The notes: a model not told the origin generated them from the sequence alone. Positions 36,097-48,915 are shown, counted from the first letter of the stretch. The stretch is DNA of 64,000 nt from Forficula auricularia (GCA_024734495.1 JALMQS010000828.1:1351101-1415100), one strand, 5' to 3'. Numbers and translations are program-made.

Positions 36097-36313
36097 TTTT
36101 TTTTTTATTTTTTTAATAAATTTTATTAAACCAATTATTTTACATTAATTAATGTATACATTGTATTTGAGCTTCGACTCCGGAGATTACTTCTCCACCA
36201 TCGAGTGTCCTTGATCATCTTTTTAGTCCTTGTTTTTTAATAAGAGGAAAAAACTAATTAAATAAAAAAACCTCTTTTCCGATAATTATTCTAATTCCAT
36301 ATTCCTCCTCCTC
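36097..36313 (-). mobile_element. Retroposed sequence with A-tail and 16-bp target duplication
   Basis: cgaaaggcaatggaat (36081-36096) and cgaaaggtaatggaat (36314-36329) flank a 217-bp insert that begins with T-rich sequence on the plus strand, so the minus strand ends in an A-rich tail with an aataaa just before it. This is the hallmark of target-primed retroposition. The source transcript is not recognisable; the GC-richer part (36170-36220) has no clear reading frame. It split SINE-B-related sequence. Confidence 0.75.
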
Positions 36314-36344
36314 CGAAAGGTAATGGAATGAGTTTTCCTAATTG

Positions 36345-36506
36345 AATATGAAAGATTTCAATTTGCCGTTGGTAATAGATTCAAAATTTCTTAGAAACTA
36401 ATAAGATGGTGTCATCTATTAAATCTGATGGAATGGAATATTTTTAATTATAAGTCAGGAGGGTTGTTTTTCACCCCCTCGGGAATCGAACCCAAATTCA
36501 ATTGCT
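36345..36506 (-). mobile_element. SINE-B copy, head-truncated
   Basis: Same body as 35745-35935 (aagatggtgtcatctattaa, tttttaattata, ttgtttttcacccc); B-box complement ggaatcgaacc at 36482-36492. The head ends just after the B-box, where the 63-bp array begins. Confidence 0.7.
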
Positions 36507-36511
36507 TCTTA

Positions 36512-36879
36512 CCAGTAATTTTTATTTTTACAAGTGGTTTATCCAAATATTTCGAGAGCACTACGGAAGAGATGCCGTAGTGCTCCAGAAATATTTGGAT
36601 AAACCACTTGTAAAATAAAAATTACTGGAAGAGATGCCGTAGTGCACTAGAAATATTTGGATAAACCACTTGTAAAAATAAAAATTACTGGAAGAGATGA
36701 CGTAGTGCTCTAGAAATATTTGGATAAACCACTTGTAAAAATAAAAATTACTGGAAGAGATGACGTAGTGCTCTAGAAATATTTGGATAAACCACTTGTA
36801 AAAATAAAAATTACTGGAAGAGATGACGTAGTGCTCTAGAAATATTTGGATAAACCACTTGTAAAAATAAAAATTACTG
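36512..36879 (+). repeat. Hairpin-capped tandem array, 63-bp unit
   Basis: Five head-to-tail units (starts 36566, 36628, 36691, 36754, 36817; unit gaagagatgacgtagtgctc tagaaatatttggataaacc acttgtaaaaataaaaattactg) are nearly identical. Immediately before them is one inverted copy (36512-36566), so the first unit and the inverted copy form a ~55-bp stem with an 8-bp loop. The last three units are essentially identical. Confidence 0.97.
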
Positions 36880-36959
36880 AAAAAGAAGATATCATATGGT
36901 ATATTAGACCAATAAAAGATACTCTTTTTGATTTTCTTTTATAAAATAACTTTCCTAAC

Positions 36960-37147
36960 TGGGGGTCAGATAGGCTAGGCGGTAGCGTGACAGCGAGCTA
37001 ACCAGGGGACCCGGGTTAGAATCCGACTCGAGGCATCCAGCTAGAATCTGACCCCCGGGGTAGAGACAAATTTAAAAAAAATATAACTAGTATCGTAATT
37101 AGGCTTATGGCTAGAAAGGCCGAAAAGCCAAAAAAAAAAAAAAAAAA
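36960..37147 (+). mobile_element. SINE-A (tRNA-derived), copy 1
   Basis: Starts gggggtcagataggctaggc. The A-box region (taggctaggcgg) and B-box (gggttagaatcc, one change from consensus) are at tRNA spacing. It ends in a body 'ggcttatggctagaaaggcc' and a ~17-A tail. Flanked by an exact 12-bp target duplication aactttcctaac (36948-36959 and 37146-37157). Confidence 0.92.
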
Positions 37148-37157
37148 CTTTCCTAAC

Positions 37158-38689
37158 CTACGTAAAACAACTTTCTAGAATAAAATAGTTTTAGAAAAAT
37201 AAAAAAATAATTAAAATTAGATTAGCCGACATAAATATCGTCTGGCTTTTGCAACTTAATCCGCTCATAGCGAACTCGGGAGTATTGAGCATTTTACCTT
37301 TCTAATGAGAAATTTCAAAGTAGGAACGATCAGTACTCATGAGTAAAAACAGAATTTCTATTATTACAAAACCCCGTTTTTATTGTTAAATACTAATTAT
37401 TTAATGATAATGGAGAAAAAAATATTGGAGAAATCTGTTTTTTTAATGAATTTCTCGATGGAATCAAGAGAGAAATCACATAAATAATAATACTCAATTC
37501 TCTATCAAGCTTTCGATTAATTTATAATTTTTCTCAGGACATTGAATTAGATAAGGAAGATTTTAAATTAATCGAAAGTTACATAGAGAGTTGCATATTA
37601 ATTACATAGGCCATTGAAATTTAACTTTTGAAAAGTTGTTCGTATTGTTGAGTAATTTCAATTATTTAAAGTATTTTCTGATTCCTACACTCAATACAGT
37701 AGAAATTGGTATCTAAAAAATTATATTAATCTTTTTAACATTCCGTTTCCGTTTACAAAGTAAACACCGGGCTCTTTTACTGTCGCTAGAATGTCTGTGA
37801 ATGTTTTGAGTTGATTAATGAAATATCCATTCTTTGATTTTGCATTCTTTTGCAAATTGATATAAACTCATTGAGTGTCCTAAATTAACTTGAGTGATCA
37901 TAAGTCACAAATATATACTAGTGAGAATATTTTTCTACAATCTGAAATTTTCATTCATTAGCAATAACATGATAAGTAATTAACGGAAGAGAATAGTTAG
38001 ATATAATGGCTAAAATTACTGTCTTTGACCTTCAGAGAATGATTCATTGTGTTTCGAAAGTGTCAAAGGAAAGAATCGCATTTTATTCATAAATGTTTAA
38101 TTGAATTACCATCACTATATTATATTATTTCTCTTTTTAATGATAATATACAATAAATTCTTGGATAAACCCCAAAACATGATCAAATTTCAATATTGCT
38201 ATCGCATTAATATATCAAATTATCACAATTTGTTATTATTTGGGAAGTTTGAGACCTTGAACCCGATCGATAATAATTAATTAATATTATCAAATTTGCA
38301 CTATATTTAATTTATTTAATACTGAAAAAAGTACTCTAAAAAATAATTTTATAAATCTCTCTCATACACATTACTAATCCAAATATCAGTGATATATCAC
38401 TACTGCTACTACTGGGATTAGGAACATGAAACTTGACTTCAAGGCTGCTTTTAAGACATAATTGCTTGCTAAGAACAGTTTTGTTGGAGTGTAATAGACA
38501 AAAAGAGCAACACTCCTGGACCGCGAATTCGATGGTATTAAAAAAAGTAAATAAATAAAAATAAAGATCTAAAATTCACCTGGAGATAAAAAAAAATATG
38601 AGTAAAGAAATAAACATATTTCATCTCGTTTTGATTAAAATACGTTTTTCTAAACTTATTACTTATTTTTATATAAATTGCATTAGACT
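37158..38689. other. AT-rich intergenic stretch
   Basis: No gene, RNA or repeat boundary that I can support. Confidence 0.5.
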
Positions 38690-39125
38690 GTAAATGTTCA
38701 GAAAAAAATAAGCTGACGTGTTCTGATGTGGTCATCCACTTGACTTTACCATACAACCTGGCCCCTAAAATTATTTATAATCATGTAGGGGGGGCTTAGA
38801 TTTTGCATTTTTATACTTCTGGTGTCCCACTGATTATGTATACAAAATTTGGTTGACCCTACACCCCCCCCCCCCAGTTAGTTTTTGCATTTTTATACTT
38901 CTGGAGGTCCAGTGATTATGTATACAAAATTTGGTTTTTGGAGTTTGCTCCAACGGCCTAGATTTTTAATTTTTAGCCCTCCTCCACCCCTTAATTTTGG
39001 GTCGATATGCACCAAAATCTAGGTGAGAATAGTTTCAGCCGTTTTTGAGATATTTCGAAAAAACCCCACTTTTTTCATGCACGATTACAATACTTGACCA
39101 TACCCTCTGTATGGTAAAGTAAAAA
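38690..39125 (+). mobile_element. Minisatellite-bearing TIR element, copy C
   Basis: Left: ttctgatgtggtcatccact then actttaccataca (38746-38758). Right: tgtatggtaaagt ending about 39121, an inverted 13-bp match. Inside are a G-run, a 12-C run (38864-38875) and two ~110-bp units with 'tgattatgtatacaaaattt'. It is the most complete of the three copies and shows both ends. Confidence 0.8.
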
Positions 39126-42100
39126 TCAGTAAAAAAGTGTTTAAAAAATTTTGTTTAGCGAAAATATAAATACCGCCCGGGGCCCGAAGAACCCTATATC
39201 CGGCACTGGATTTTCTAATATTCAATTGAGAATTCTGAAATAAATTGAGGTTTTCTGAAATACACATGGAAAAGTTACAGTGTCGCTATAGACAGAAAAA
39301 ATTATGTTTGAAAGCTATTATTCATCTTGTTTCAGACATTTCTAAGCAGGAAGAAATAAAAAATAAATTTAAAAATTTTAGGTGAATTCAATACCCTCGA
39401 GTAAATAAAATATTTTTAGTCAATATTATTTATTTAAATGACCCTTTTTTAATTTAATCAAATCGATGATTGTAAAATCTTATTTCAAGTGAATAAAATG
39501 ATGAAAAAGTATTTTAAGCCGGATATTCGATCCAATTTTATTCTAATAGAAAGAGGATTAGAAATGATAAGGAAGAAATCCATTTTCATTTCAATTCACG
39601 CGAAAGCGAAATCGAAATTGATTTCAATTTGTGAGAAAAATAGATGAACAGAGGACTTTTATTATTTCAAAAAGAGACGAGTAGGATAGGGGGCAGGGGG
39701 ACAGGGCATTGAAAAGAGATGATTTCAGGAGAAAGACAGCTGCAAAGGTATTTTCCCAGGAACCTAGTCGCGAGGGTACCATTACCATAATACTCTGCAT
39801 TACAACAATGCAATCGGAGGGGAGAACGGAGGAGGGCGCAGATAACTTGTCCACAAAAGGTGGTGAATATAAATTAAAAAATTCCTTTGCATCAACCAAA
39901 TGAAAAATACCATCAATCTGTCTGGCATTGAGGGGGTATTCGCGTTCGCTGTACTCAGCATACAATCATTTTAGTTGACTATCTTTAAGGGGGTTAACTG
40001 AGCGTGGGCCGACACTTTTACATAGACTAAGGGGTACCTAAAAATTTAAATTTATTAATGGATACTTTAATTAAAAATATTATATATTGATTCACGGCGT
40101 TTCGATCTACAATAAAACTTTGTATAGTGAAGATTGGAAGACTTATATTTTAAGAAGTATTAATTATTTTCTCAAAATGTCTGATAGTTTGTGGGTTTGT
40201 GTGTGTGTTGCCAAGTTTCGTGTACATTCTAGCTCAAAAACTAATGGACGTATCAAAATGAAATTTTATATTTAGATATTTCATATTAAGATTAAAAGAT
40301 AATTAGATTTTGGGTGAAATTGGATGTATTTTGAAAAATTTTAACCCTTTGATTTGGATCAAATTAATGCTAAACACCCTCTTAGGAAAATGTCAATAAA
40401 AAAATCAGCTTTCTAAATTGGCCGGGGGGGGGGGTGTATAGTAAATATATAATATAGCCACACGAGGCATTAGTGTATTTTACTTTTTCATTTTTAATTT
40501 TTGATATATAAATTAAATGAAAAAGTGAAAACGCTTTCAGCAAATTTGATTAAACAATGGAGCTAGAAGTAAGAATTAATACAGATGTGTAGTTGATTAA
40601 ATTAATATTAAATTGTATGCCAAATTTTAGCTCACTTACCTTAACTGGTTAATACATTTTTTGAATTTTTCAACCCGAAGTCACAATACTCTAATTAGAT
40701 TTTCATTTTGAAAATACAAGATTTTTAGAATCAGAATGAGCTTTATATGACCTTTTGTGTTCTTGAGCTATCGCAGGGAATCTGGTCAAGACAGAGACAG
40801 ATAGACAGTCAAAAAGAAAGAATGCTTAAAAATGATTTTTTTAGACAGCTATTGTAAGTACGAATAAGGAAGAAATGTTGTACATTTTAAAGTTAATTCA
40901 ATAGGATAACTCCATTTTTTATTCATTTAAAAAATTTCTCTGTTCATTTTAAAATGAGAAAAAAATTCAACCAGACCTCTGTCGTCATACCGTTGTTTCT
41001 GGTTCAGTCTAAACTTTTTATTTTTCGAAACAAAAACTAAGCTTACATTTATTTCATGCAAACTTAATTATTTTTTGGAGATGTTAGATATATATTTATA
41101 TTATGTTATTTTTACATATATTATTATTACACCAAGCCAGCAAAATTCTTATAAATATTATTATTAAATTTATTTATTTTTTATTTTATGACTTCGGGCT
41201 TAAGTTTTTATTCTATTAATCGATTTGGCCATATAACTTATACCCCAAAACTTATAATTAACAATTAATTATAAATTTTCCATAAAAAATAAATAAATAA
41301 AAACAGATAAAAATTAAAAATATTACAAATTTTAGATATAAAATTAAAAATTGTACATGGTATTTTTGTCTCACGTTAATTTTTCTATCAGTATCAATTA
41401 ATTTATGAGCATGATGTAAATATTTGTGAAAAAACATATTTCTAATGAAACTTCCTTTATAATATTTCAAAAAATTGTTATTTCGCCCCTGTAAATAGAA
41501 AAAAGTTATTTCAACTTTCTTTTTAAAATTCCGATGATACAATCCTATTTATTGATTAACTCTCAAATATTGATATTTTTCTAGTCTCCCCAGTAAAATC
41601 AGCCATTAGAAAAGTAATGATCGGATGGGACAGGTAACCAACGCAACCGGTTGTCCCATCATTCCCTCTTCACAACTCTACTCTCAACTTTCGCTTTTAA
41701 AACTTGTGAAATCAAAGTTAGCTTTTTTGAATCCAGATAAAAAAATGACTCAATTGGAAAAAATCCAGGGATTGGGGTTATAGTCATTGGAATTTATGGA
41801 ATTTTATTTTGACGGGTTAAAGCGTGTAAGATTCGAAGAAAATGAAAACCGGGAGTGAATTCCAGGCATGTTCCCATGACTAAGGAGCAAATATATATGT
41901 CTGCTTTCTATTTGACAAATCAAACTACCCTGAGACGAGTTGTTAAAAAAAACATATGTTGTATTCGCCACACGACTTTCACTTATTATCTCCCCTTATT
42001 TAAAATCATATTACCAATTTTTTTCATAACCTTTACCACTCGCAATCACCTAGTTTTTGTACAAAGAAAAGTTACTAAGATTTATTTTAAAATATTGGTT

Positions 42101-43817
42101 TAATTAACTCAGGTGTTTGCAACTCCCCAGCTAGCTTCATGACTCACCCCGCCCAGTTTCATGGAAAGTACACCCTCACCCCACATACACATTTTATTCA
42201 CTTCTAAAAAATTATAAGTGCTTTTTTCATTTCCTTTTGTTTAAGTGATAAGACTTGGCCATTTTTATTTTTATGTTAAAATTCAACAATTTTCAACCCC
42301 CCCCCACACCCCCAAAAAAAAAAAAATCAATGACGCACTTTGCGTCGTAACTCCCCTAGCCTACTGTGGGCATCCCTGATAAACTGATTATTGGGGAAAT
42401 TCAAAATAGGAGGACATCTCTTTGAGTTATATTAATAATTAGTGGCAGAGCGAATTCATCTCTACTAACATCTTGTGGAAAACATTTAAAGGGAAAAAAT
42501 TTTCATTTTTCGATAAAAGCAATGCATTTACTTCGCTGTTAAATAGCACCTCTAATTTTCCCCAATAGCAATTAATAGATATTTTTAATTTTAAATGACA
42601 CAACAAATCAAATAATGTTTTTAATTACCCGAGAACTACCAAAAATCTTTTACTACTCCCTAGGGGCCCCACAGCTAAGGACCACTGACTTAGAGCTTAG
42701 AGTGTCACTGAAGAGAGCTAACTGCTAAATTGGCTAACTTTAAAGATCTAAGTAATAATATAAATTTATAAAATTTATTTCGAACTAAGAATTACTTGTA
42801 AAGTCAGAAATGCAAATTCACTTGTTTCCACAAAGAGAAAAAATAATCTATTTTTTTAATCAAACTTTTGGAATTTTTTCTATTTTCTTTTACAAGAAAA
42901 TTAAAAAAACGAATTGTCTTTTAAAAGGATCTTCTTTTCTTCTTTTAAAAAAGAAATGATATCATTAGAATAAAACAAAAGTAAACGATTTAATGAAATT
43001 AGAATGATTGAGGGTTAACAAAGAAAAATTTTTAATCTTTTTTTGTAATATGCATATTCTTTTTGAATGAATGAAGGAATAGGAAAAGATTCAATTCGGA
43101 AAAATTGCTTAGAATTAAATAAAGAAGAAATATGTATCCTATATATGCCATGAAAATGCATATCACAATTTGCTGTACTTGGTGCATTATGATATAAAAT
43201 ATGAATACGTAAGAAATTGGAATTCTTTTGTTTTAAAAAAAGCGAATAGATATTGCATTTTTGAAAATTTTTCTTTGAATAAAGATATAGATAGATGAAT
43301 AGAAAAGTAAATGACAAATGTTTTAAAAAGTAATGAAGAAGATGAAAGTAGAGATGCGCTTGTGTAACATGAAAGTATTGCTCTAAAAATCGAACTTGTT
43401 CATATTCACTTTGGTAAAAGTAAAAGGGGTTGTATTCAACTTGATTTATTCAAATAATCAAATTAATGAATTTCCAAAAGTTTAAGCCTTTGCCATCAAA
43501 GTTTATGAGTTTTTTTAGAGATGTCTAATGAACGACCATTGTCTCCATTATTATAAACTAAAGGAAGAAAAGGTGTAAATGGAGAAGAGGAAGTTCTCTT
43601 TTGTATCATAGTAGCTAATACTAATTTTACCTTATAAATAAAATTACATTAAATATACTCAAAAGAAATATGTACATATTTACAATATCACGAAAAGAGA
43701 GGTTCTCTAGCAGTTAATATGTAAATGTTCTTTTTAAAATGTTCTGAGAGTATATTTAAGATTTAAGTCGTTTCTCCATTTCCGACTAAACTAATCTCCA
43801 GATTCCAGGAGGTCCGT
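39126..43817. other. Intergenic stretch, mostly unassigned
   Basis: Includes an 11-G run (40424-40434), a C-run/A-run pair (42297-42327) and sequence near 40190-40260 and 40730-40810 of the 'agctcaaaaactaatgga' / 'cagagacagatagacag' kind often seen in dispersed arthropod repeats. A hAT-like right end (cacagctaaggaccactg, about 42669-42686) has no clear partner. None of the open frames is recognisable. Confidence 0.4.
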
Positions 43818-44086
43818 TTAGGCTAGCCACACACAGTCGATTTTTAGTCGAGCGATAGTTTAGTTGATGGACATAAATATATTAAGTTTAATGAAGGTGC
43901 ATAGACAACACAACTGCAGATCAACTCGATTATTTAATCAAAATAGATCGATGACACTTTTGATAAAAAAATCGATCTTAGTTAGTTAATTAGAGTTGGT
44001 TATAAATTGATAATTCATCACGATTTCAAACCAACCCAACTAAATTGTTGGGTCGACTGAAAATCGACTGTGTGTGCCTAGCCTAA
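43818..44086. mobile_element. MITE with ttaggctag(g/c)cacacac ends, copy 1 (short form)
   Basis: TIRs ttaggctagccacacacagt and its near-complement tgtgtgtgcctagcctaa, each followed by 'cgatttttagtcg' or its complement. It is an internally shorter version of the neighbouring copy. Confidence 0.85.
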
Positions 44087-44096
44087 GTCTTAGACT

Positions 44097-44552
44097 AAGA
44101 CTAGGCACACATGGTCGATTTTTAGTCGAGCGATACTTTAGTTGATGAACATAATATATTAAGTTTAATGTAGGTGCATACACAACACAACTGCAGATCA
44201 GCTTGATTATTTATTCAAAATCGATCGATGAGCACTTTTGATAAAAAATCGGGCAGCTATCGTTCAACTACGATAATATCACTGCTGCATTTTGAAGCGC
44301 ACAGACAATCGACAGTTTAGTTGACCACTGAACTTGTACCTCTTTCGAGATTATATTATTTAATCAATACCCAAATACAAGAGAAAGGAATTCAAAAGTT
44401 GACTCGTTGTCGACACCGTGTGTGCATACAACACGATTCATCAACGATTAAAGAGTTGAGTTGGTTATAAATTGATAATACATCACGATTTCAACCCAAC
44501 CCAACTAAACTGTTGAGTCGTCTGAAAATCGACCGTGTGTGCCTAGCCTAAA
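44097..44552. mobile_element. MITE with ttaggctag(g/c)cacacac ends, copy 2 (long form)
   Basis: Lies about 10 bp after copy 1 in the same orientation and shares 'gagcgatactttagttgatg', the central 'cacaactgcagatca' and the right part 'gttggttataaattgata'. It has about 190 bp more in the middle (44250-44440). Confidence 0.85.
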
Positions 44553-44899
44553 GATGTGTTTACGTTAGAGTCCCCTCCCCCAATACATGTAACAGTGTTA
44601 AATTTTTGTTTGATTTTCTTTTTGAAACACATCCTATCGATACAATGCTGTGAATCTATTATGTATAGATATTAGAAAAGAAATTCCATTTTGTTTTATC
44701 TAATCCGGGGTGTGGGGGAATAAGTTAGCTAACCAAATCCCCCCCTATAAAAATCTATACCTACATACCTACTCAATACGCTTGCAATTCAGAGCCATTC
44801 TTGTAGTAAACGTAAATATAATAAGAAATGTTAATGTTTTAATTTTTCTGCTTTAAGTCAGGAATTCTAAAGGTAGAGATTTGCTTCAATCAGTTCTCC

Positions 44900-45125
44900 G
44901 CATTGGAAACATATATGGTACAACGAACTTTATACGACTTTCTGTTAGTTTTTGAGTTATAGTGGGTAACTAAATGAACCCAAAGAGACCCACAGACAGA
45001 CATATAAACAGAAAAAAAAATGGTTGGAAATTATTCATGTTTCATTAAAAAAAAAAAAAATTGAATAAATTCAATACTTGAGCCGTCCGGCTTCGCTTGC
45101 CCTCGCGGACGTACCAAATATTAGG
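44900..45125. repeat. Dispersed-repeat end with GC hairpin motif
   Basis: gggtaactaaatgaacccaa, 'agacccacagacagacat' then an A-run and gagccgtccggcttcgcttgccctcgcgga (45081-45110), a short GC-rich stem-like segment in AT-rich DNA. Similar in style, not sequence, to 8690-8760 and 53895-53945. Confidence 0.35.
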
Positions 45126-45520
45126 ACTTTTAGGGAAGTGAAATAGTCGAATGGAAGCAAATGATTGTATCAAACCACTCTTAGGTCTGTATACTCTATA
45201 ATGTGGATGGCTATTTCAAAAAAGTGTTTATATAAAAGACACATTTTATCAGACCCCCGACAAGAGCAACAATAAATTTCATATTCTTTACCTCTTGTCG
45301 AGTTCACTTTCATCAATGAATCAAATCCTTCTTGTGTGAGGAAAAATATTAAAATTACCATATTGTTTCTTTCAAATGTTTCTACATTCATTCTGATATA
45401 ATCCACCAATTTCTTTGGACTTAATTTTTCATTAAGATGATGGAATATACCAAAAATTAGTATAAATATATGTGCAGAAAATTTGCTCTATTTTTATACA
45501 TTTTTAAAGTAATTTATAGC

Positions 45521-45595
45521 ATAATAATAAAACTAAGATACGAGGTAGGTTTCAGTAGGTGTGAAACCTACCTCGTATCTTAGTTTTATTATTAT
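45521..45595. repeat. Perfect 34-bp-arm palindrome
   Basis: 45521-45554 and 45562-45595 are exactly complementary (core actaagatacgaggtaggtt) around a 7-bp loop. The right side continues into 'aaaatgtttcacctagaacc', which relates it to 24785-24920 and 46527-46592. Confidence 0.98.
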
Positions 45596-46526
45596 ATTAA
45601 AATGTTTCACCTAGAACCAACACCGAACTCCTTAAAAGTTATTAATTTATAGCATTTGAAAAAGTATTTCTTTTTTCAGATTCACTTAATTTTAAATTTT
45701 ATTTCAATTTAATAGGAAACATTTTTCCAACTTAAACTCGCCCTAATATCGATTTTAACAGGTTTGGTTGTTTCTGTTTACATCATTTATTAGAGTATGA
45801 TGGCATTCCGGACTAGATGAAACACCTGCCTGTTGCGTCTATGCTAGTTTAGTAGCTGTTTTATTTGTTGTATAGGGCTGCAAATCTCATTATTCCTTAC
45901 ACCAAAACAACGACATAGATGGGCTATAAGACAATGCGAATTCGTATTAATTTATCGTCGATCTTTAGAGACTATAATTACATATTAAAAAGAAACTATT
46001 CAGATGTGAACAGGTGAATGTTTGTTTCTCAATTATATTCTGTTAATTTTTTTGCTCAGATCCCGCATCTTTAGGAAAGAAAACTGTCTCTCTCTCTCTT
46101 TCTTAATAGAGATAAATATACCCTCTCCGATTTATTTATTTTTACTTTGACTTATTTGTATCTGTTCTGTGAATTTTGGTTTATTGGAACATATCGAGAT
46201 TATAACAGCTTGGGGGCAAGCACTTATCTGGATTCTACAATAAACATTTAATGAAAGGGCATATTTGTTTTCTAAGGAATTATTAGAATAAATTCTTTGC
46301 ATTTGGACTTTAGAATTAAGATTTTACATAAAATATATCTTATTTTCATAACACTTTTCTTTTCCACTTTGCATCATCTATCAGCTTGCCAATCGTTTGA
46401 AAAATACCTCTATTTGTCCATTGATAGGATCATTTAAGTGGAAGTTTACAGATATTATTCCTGTCAACAGCCATTAAAGAAAAACCCAAAGAAATTAAGA
46501 ATTTCTAAAGATAATTTTTAAAGAGT

Positions 46527-46592
46527 TAGGTGTCGGTTCAAGGTGAAACATTTTTAAATAATAACTAAGTAAAATGTCAACGTAGGTTTCAT
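46527..46592 (+). repeat. Relative of the 45.5-kb palindrome family
   Basis: ggtgtcggttcaaggtgaaa followed by 'actaagtaaaatgtcaacg' and 'taggtttcata'; one-armed version of the palindrome family. Confidence 0.5.
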
Positions 46593-48118
46593 ACTAATTT
46601 CTAAAGATGTGAATTGCCGAACGTGCAAGGAACATCCAGTAACTATAATAGAATAGAACCTATATTAGCACTCTGATATACCATCAATACAGCAAATCTG
46701 AATGCATTTCAGAAAGGAGTGATTAGATGAATAGATAGTTTGAGTCTTACTGACTCTCTGACCTAGAATTTTCTCAGCTTTTTCTCTTTTTTTATAGATA
46801 CAATCACGACATATTATCCGATGAAATAAAGTCACCAAAGTTTGCTGTATTAGTTGATTCCCATTCCTGGTCAAATTGAGGAGTACTGAACCAGTTCATT
46901 TGCTTATATGTTTATCCCTCATGACATCTAGGATCTAATATATTCTTCCTGTTTCTATCTTTGCCAAGCCTTACAATACTCAGTCCTTTTTGAGACCATT
47001 AATGCTAACCTTCTAGGCGCACTCGTTGGATTATTTGCATTAAAAAAAAAACTTTAATACCTTGGAAGATTTTTTTCAGACAAAAAATAACTGATAAGTC
47101 TCTTTTAAGGAGACGAATTCTTTCGATAAGTTTTCAGAGATACCTAAGCAAAATGACAAGATAAAATATGCTCAAAATTCTTGTTCACTTGGCTATAGTG
47201 CTAAAACTCTGCCTGCGTTTAATTAAAAAAAAAATTATGAAAAAATGTTTAATCAAAAATTAACATTCAATTTCCCCAATGAATAAGCAATGCAAATTAT
47301 TCAAAGAGAGTGAAATTGAATGGAATAATTAGAATGGTCAATTCAAATATGAAAAATATTACGTAGGAGGTTGAAAATGAATAAAAAGAGGACAAAAGAC
47401 CTTTGTGCAGGTTCATTGGAAGAGCTGAACCCTCTCGGACCCCAAGAAAACAGGTGCGTCGCCGACTGCCGCGACTCGAGGCTCCAATGGTCGATAATTT
47501 CCAACAGATATTATTATAAACAAAATTAGTCTAATAAATACTTACTACGCTGGTAGAAGATAATTATTCTTAAATAAGCAGTTGAGATAACAAAAAAAAA
47601 AGTACAAGCGACGAGATAGAAGGGCACCCGTATACAATTGTGTATATGTCTCGGGGTTCTTTGAAATTTTATGGTTAATAAAATTTAGTAGTAGACTGTA
47701 TTCTAGAAGTTCAGCTTATATCTAATAAATAGGCTAATTAAATTAATTTTTCACTCATTTATAAGTTTTTTATGTGGTCAAAAAATACGGATAGTTTTCA
47801 AAATTTCAAAAGTTGATTGGAGATTGAATGAGTCAAATAATTTGATATGTTAGTGTAAAAGTAGGGAGAAAATTACAGCCAAGAGAATGGAGTATAAAAG
47901 TTATATATGCAATCATAAAATATTTCTAGGCAAAAAGAGGAAATTATAAAACTATGGAATGATAGGGAAAACTTAGAGGGGGCATGGGGGCCTGGGCCCC
48001 GCACCTCTGATATCATTTAGGTCACAGTGATTAAAAATGTAAATCCACTAACATCTAATATAAAATAGCTTGTAAAACTTAATAATATTATATATCACGA
48101 CATTTTAAAATAATATAG
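46593..48118. other. Intergenic stretch, unassigned
   Basis: AT-rich; a small GC-rich patch at 47400-47500 (gtgcgtcgccgactgccgcg) has no recognised content. No gene supported. Confidence 0.4.
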
Positions 48119-48126
48119 GTACATAC

Positions 48127-48915
48127 CAGTGGCGGTTGGTGACTTTTCAAACAGGGGATGCTGTCCAAAAAAGTATCTTTCATTTTTTGAAATTTTATTT
48201 TAATCTTCGCTTTTTTTGAAATTTCATTGAATATGACATCATTTTTTTATTTTTCAAATTTAACATTAGATTTTTAAAAAAATATATTTTATGGACGTTC
48301 GCCCCAAAAGGATACTGCTTTGTGTGAATGAGGGTAGGAGTCAGCAATTATATCTTGTGACTTAAACTCCACAGTCTTTAAGATGGAAATCGACCATCTT
48401 CCACAATGAATTTTCTTAATTCTATTGCTATAATCATATACATATAGCACTCTTAGTTATTTCCGATCTTATATATTGAGAGTTCTTTGAAATGGATTAG
48501 TCCAAAAATTCTCAAATCATCTTTATTTATTTCTTTTCTGTATTATTAGGTACTATTTTAATAGTTCCTCAGTGAGAATAATTTTTATTCGACTAAAACT
48601 CGTCTGAACTTGTCTTTGACCTGCTTAAACTGGAAGATATAGCAGGCAGGGACTTCAAACCTTCTATCCGCACTCTTTTCGGAAAAATCATTCATTTTAA
48701 TTGTCCCTTGAAATTATGCAACAATTTTATTTCATTTCGAGAACCAATATACTTTTCAAAACAAAAAATGTTTTTTATAGAAATATTTGAAATAACTGAT
48801 AATAATTTGAAAATTTAAAGATCCTCCTGAAAGTCGATATTTATGAAAATACTCTAAATGTCTGAAATTTTAGGGATGCGTCGCATCCACAGCATCCATG
48901 GACCGCACTCCAATG
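48127..48915 (-). mobile_element. Non-autonomous hAT-type element, copy 3
   Basis: Inverted relative to the other copies: cagtggcggttggtgacttt … gaccgcactccaatg. Flanked by an exact 8-bp duplication gtacatac (48119-48126 and 48916-48923), which confirms the ends for the whole family. Confidence 0.95.

Noticed and set aside
36566..36879. Regular repeats resembling a CRISPR array
   Set aside because: The units are contiguous 63-bp tandem copies with no variable spacers, in a eukaryotic genome.
42108..42690. Complete hAT element with caggtg…/…ccactg ends
   Set aside because: The two ends are not inverted copies and the 8-bp flanks do not match; only the right end looks hAT-like.
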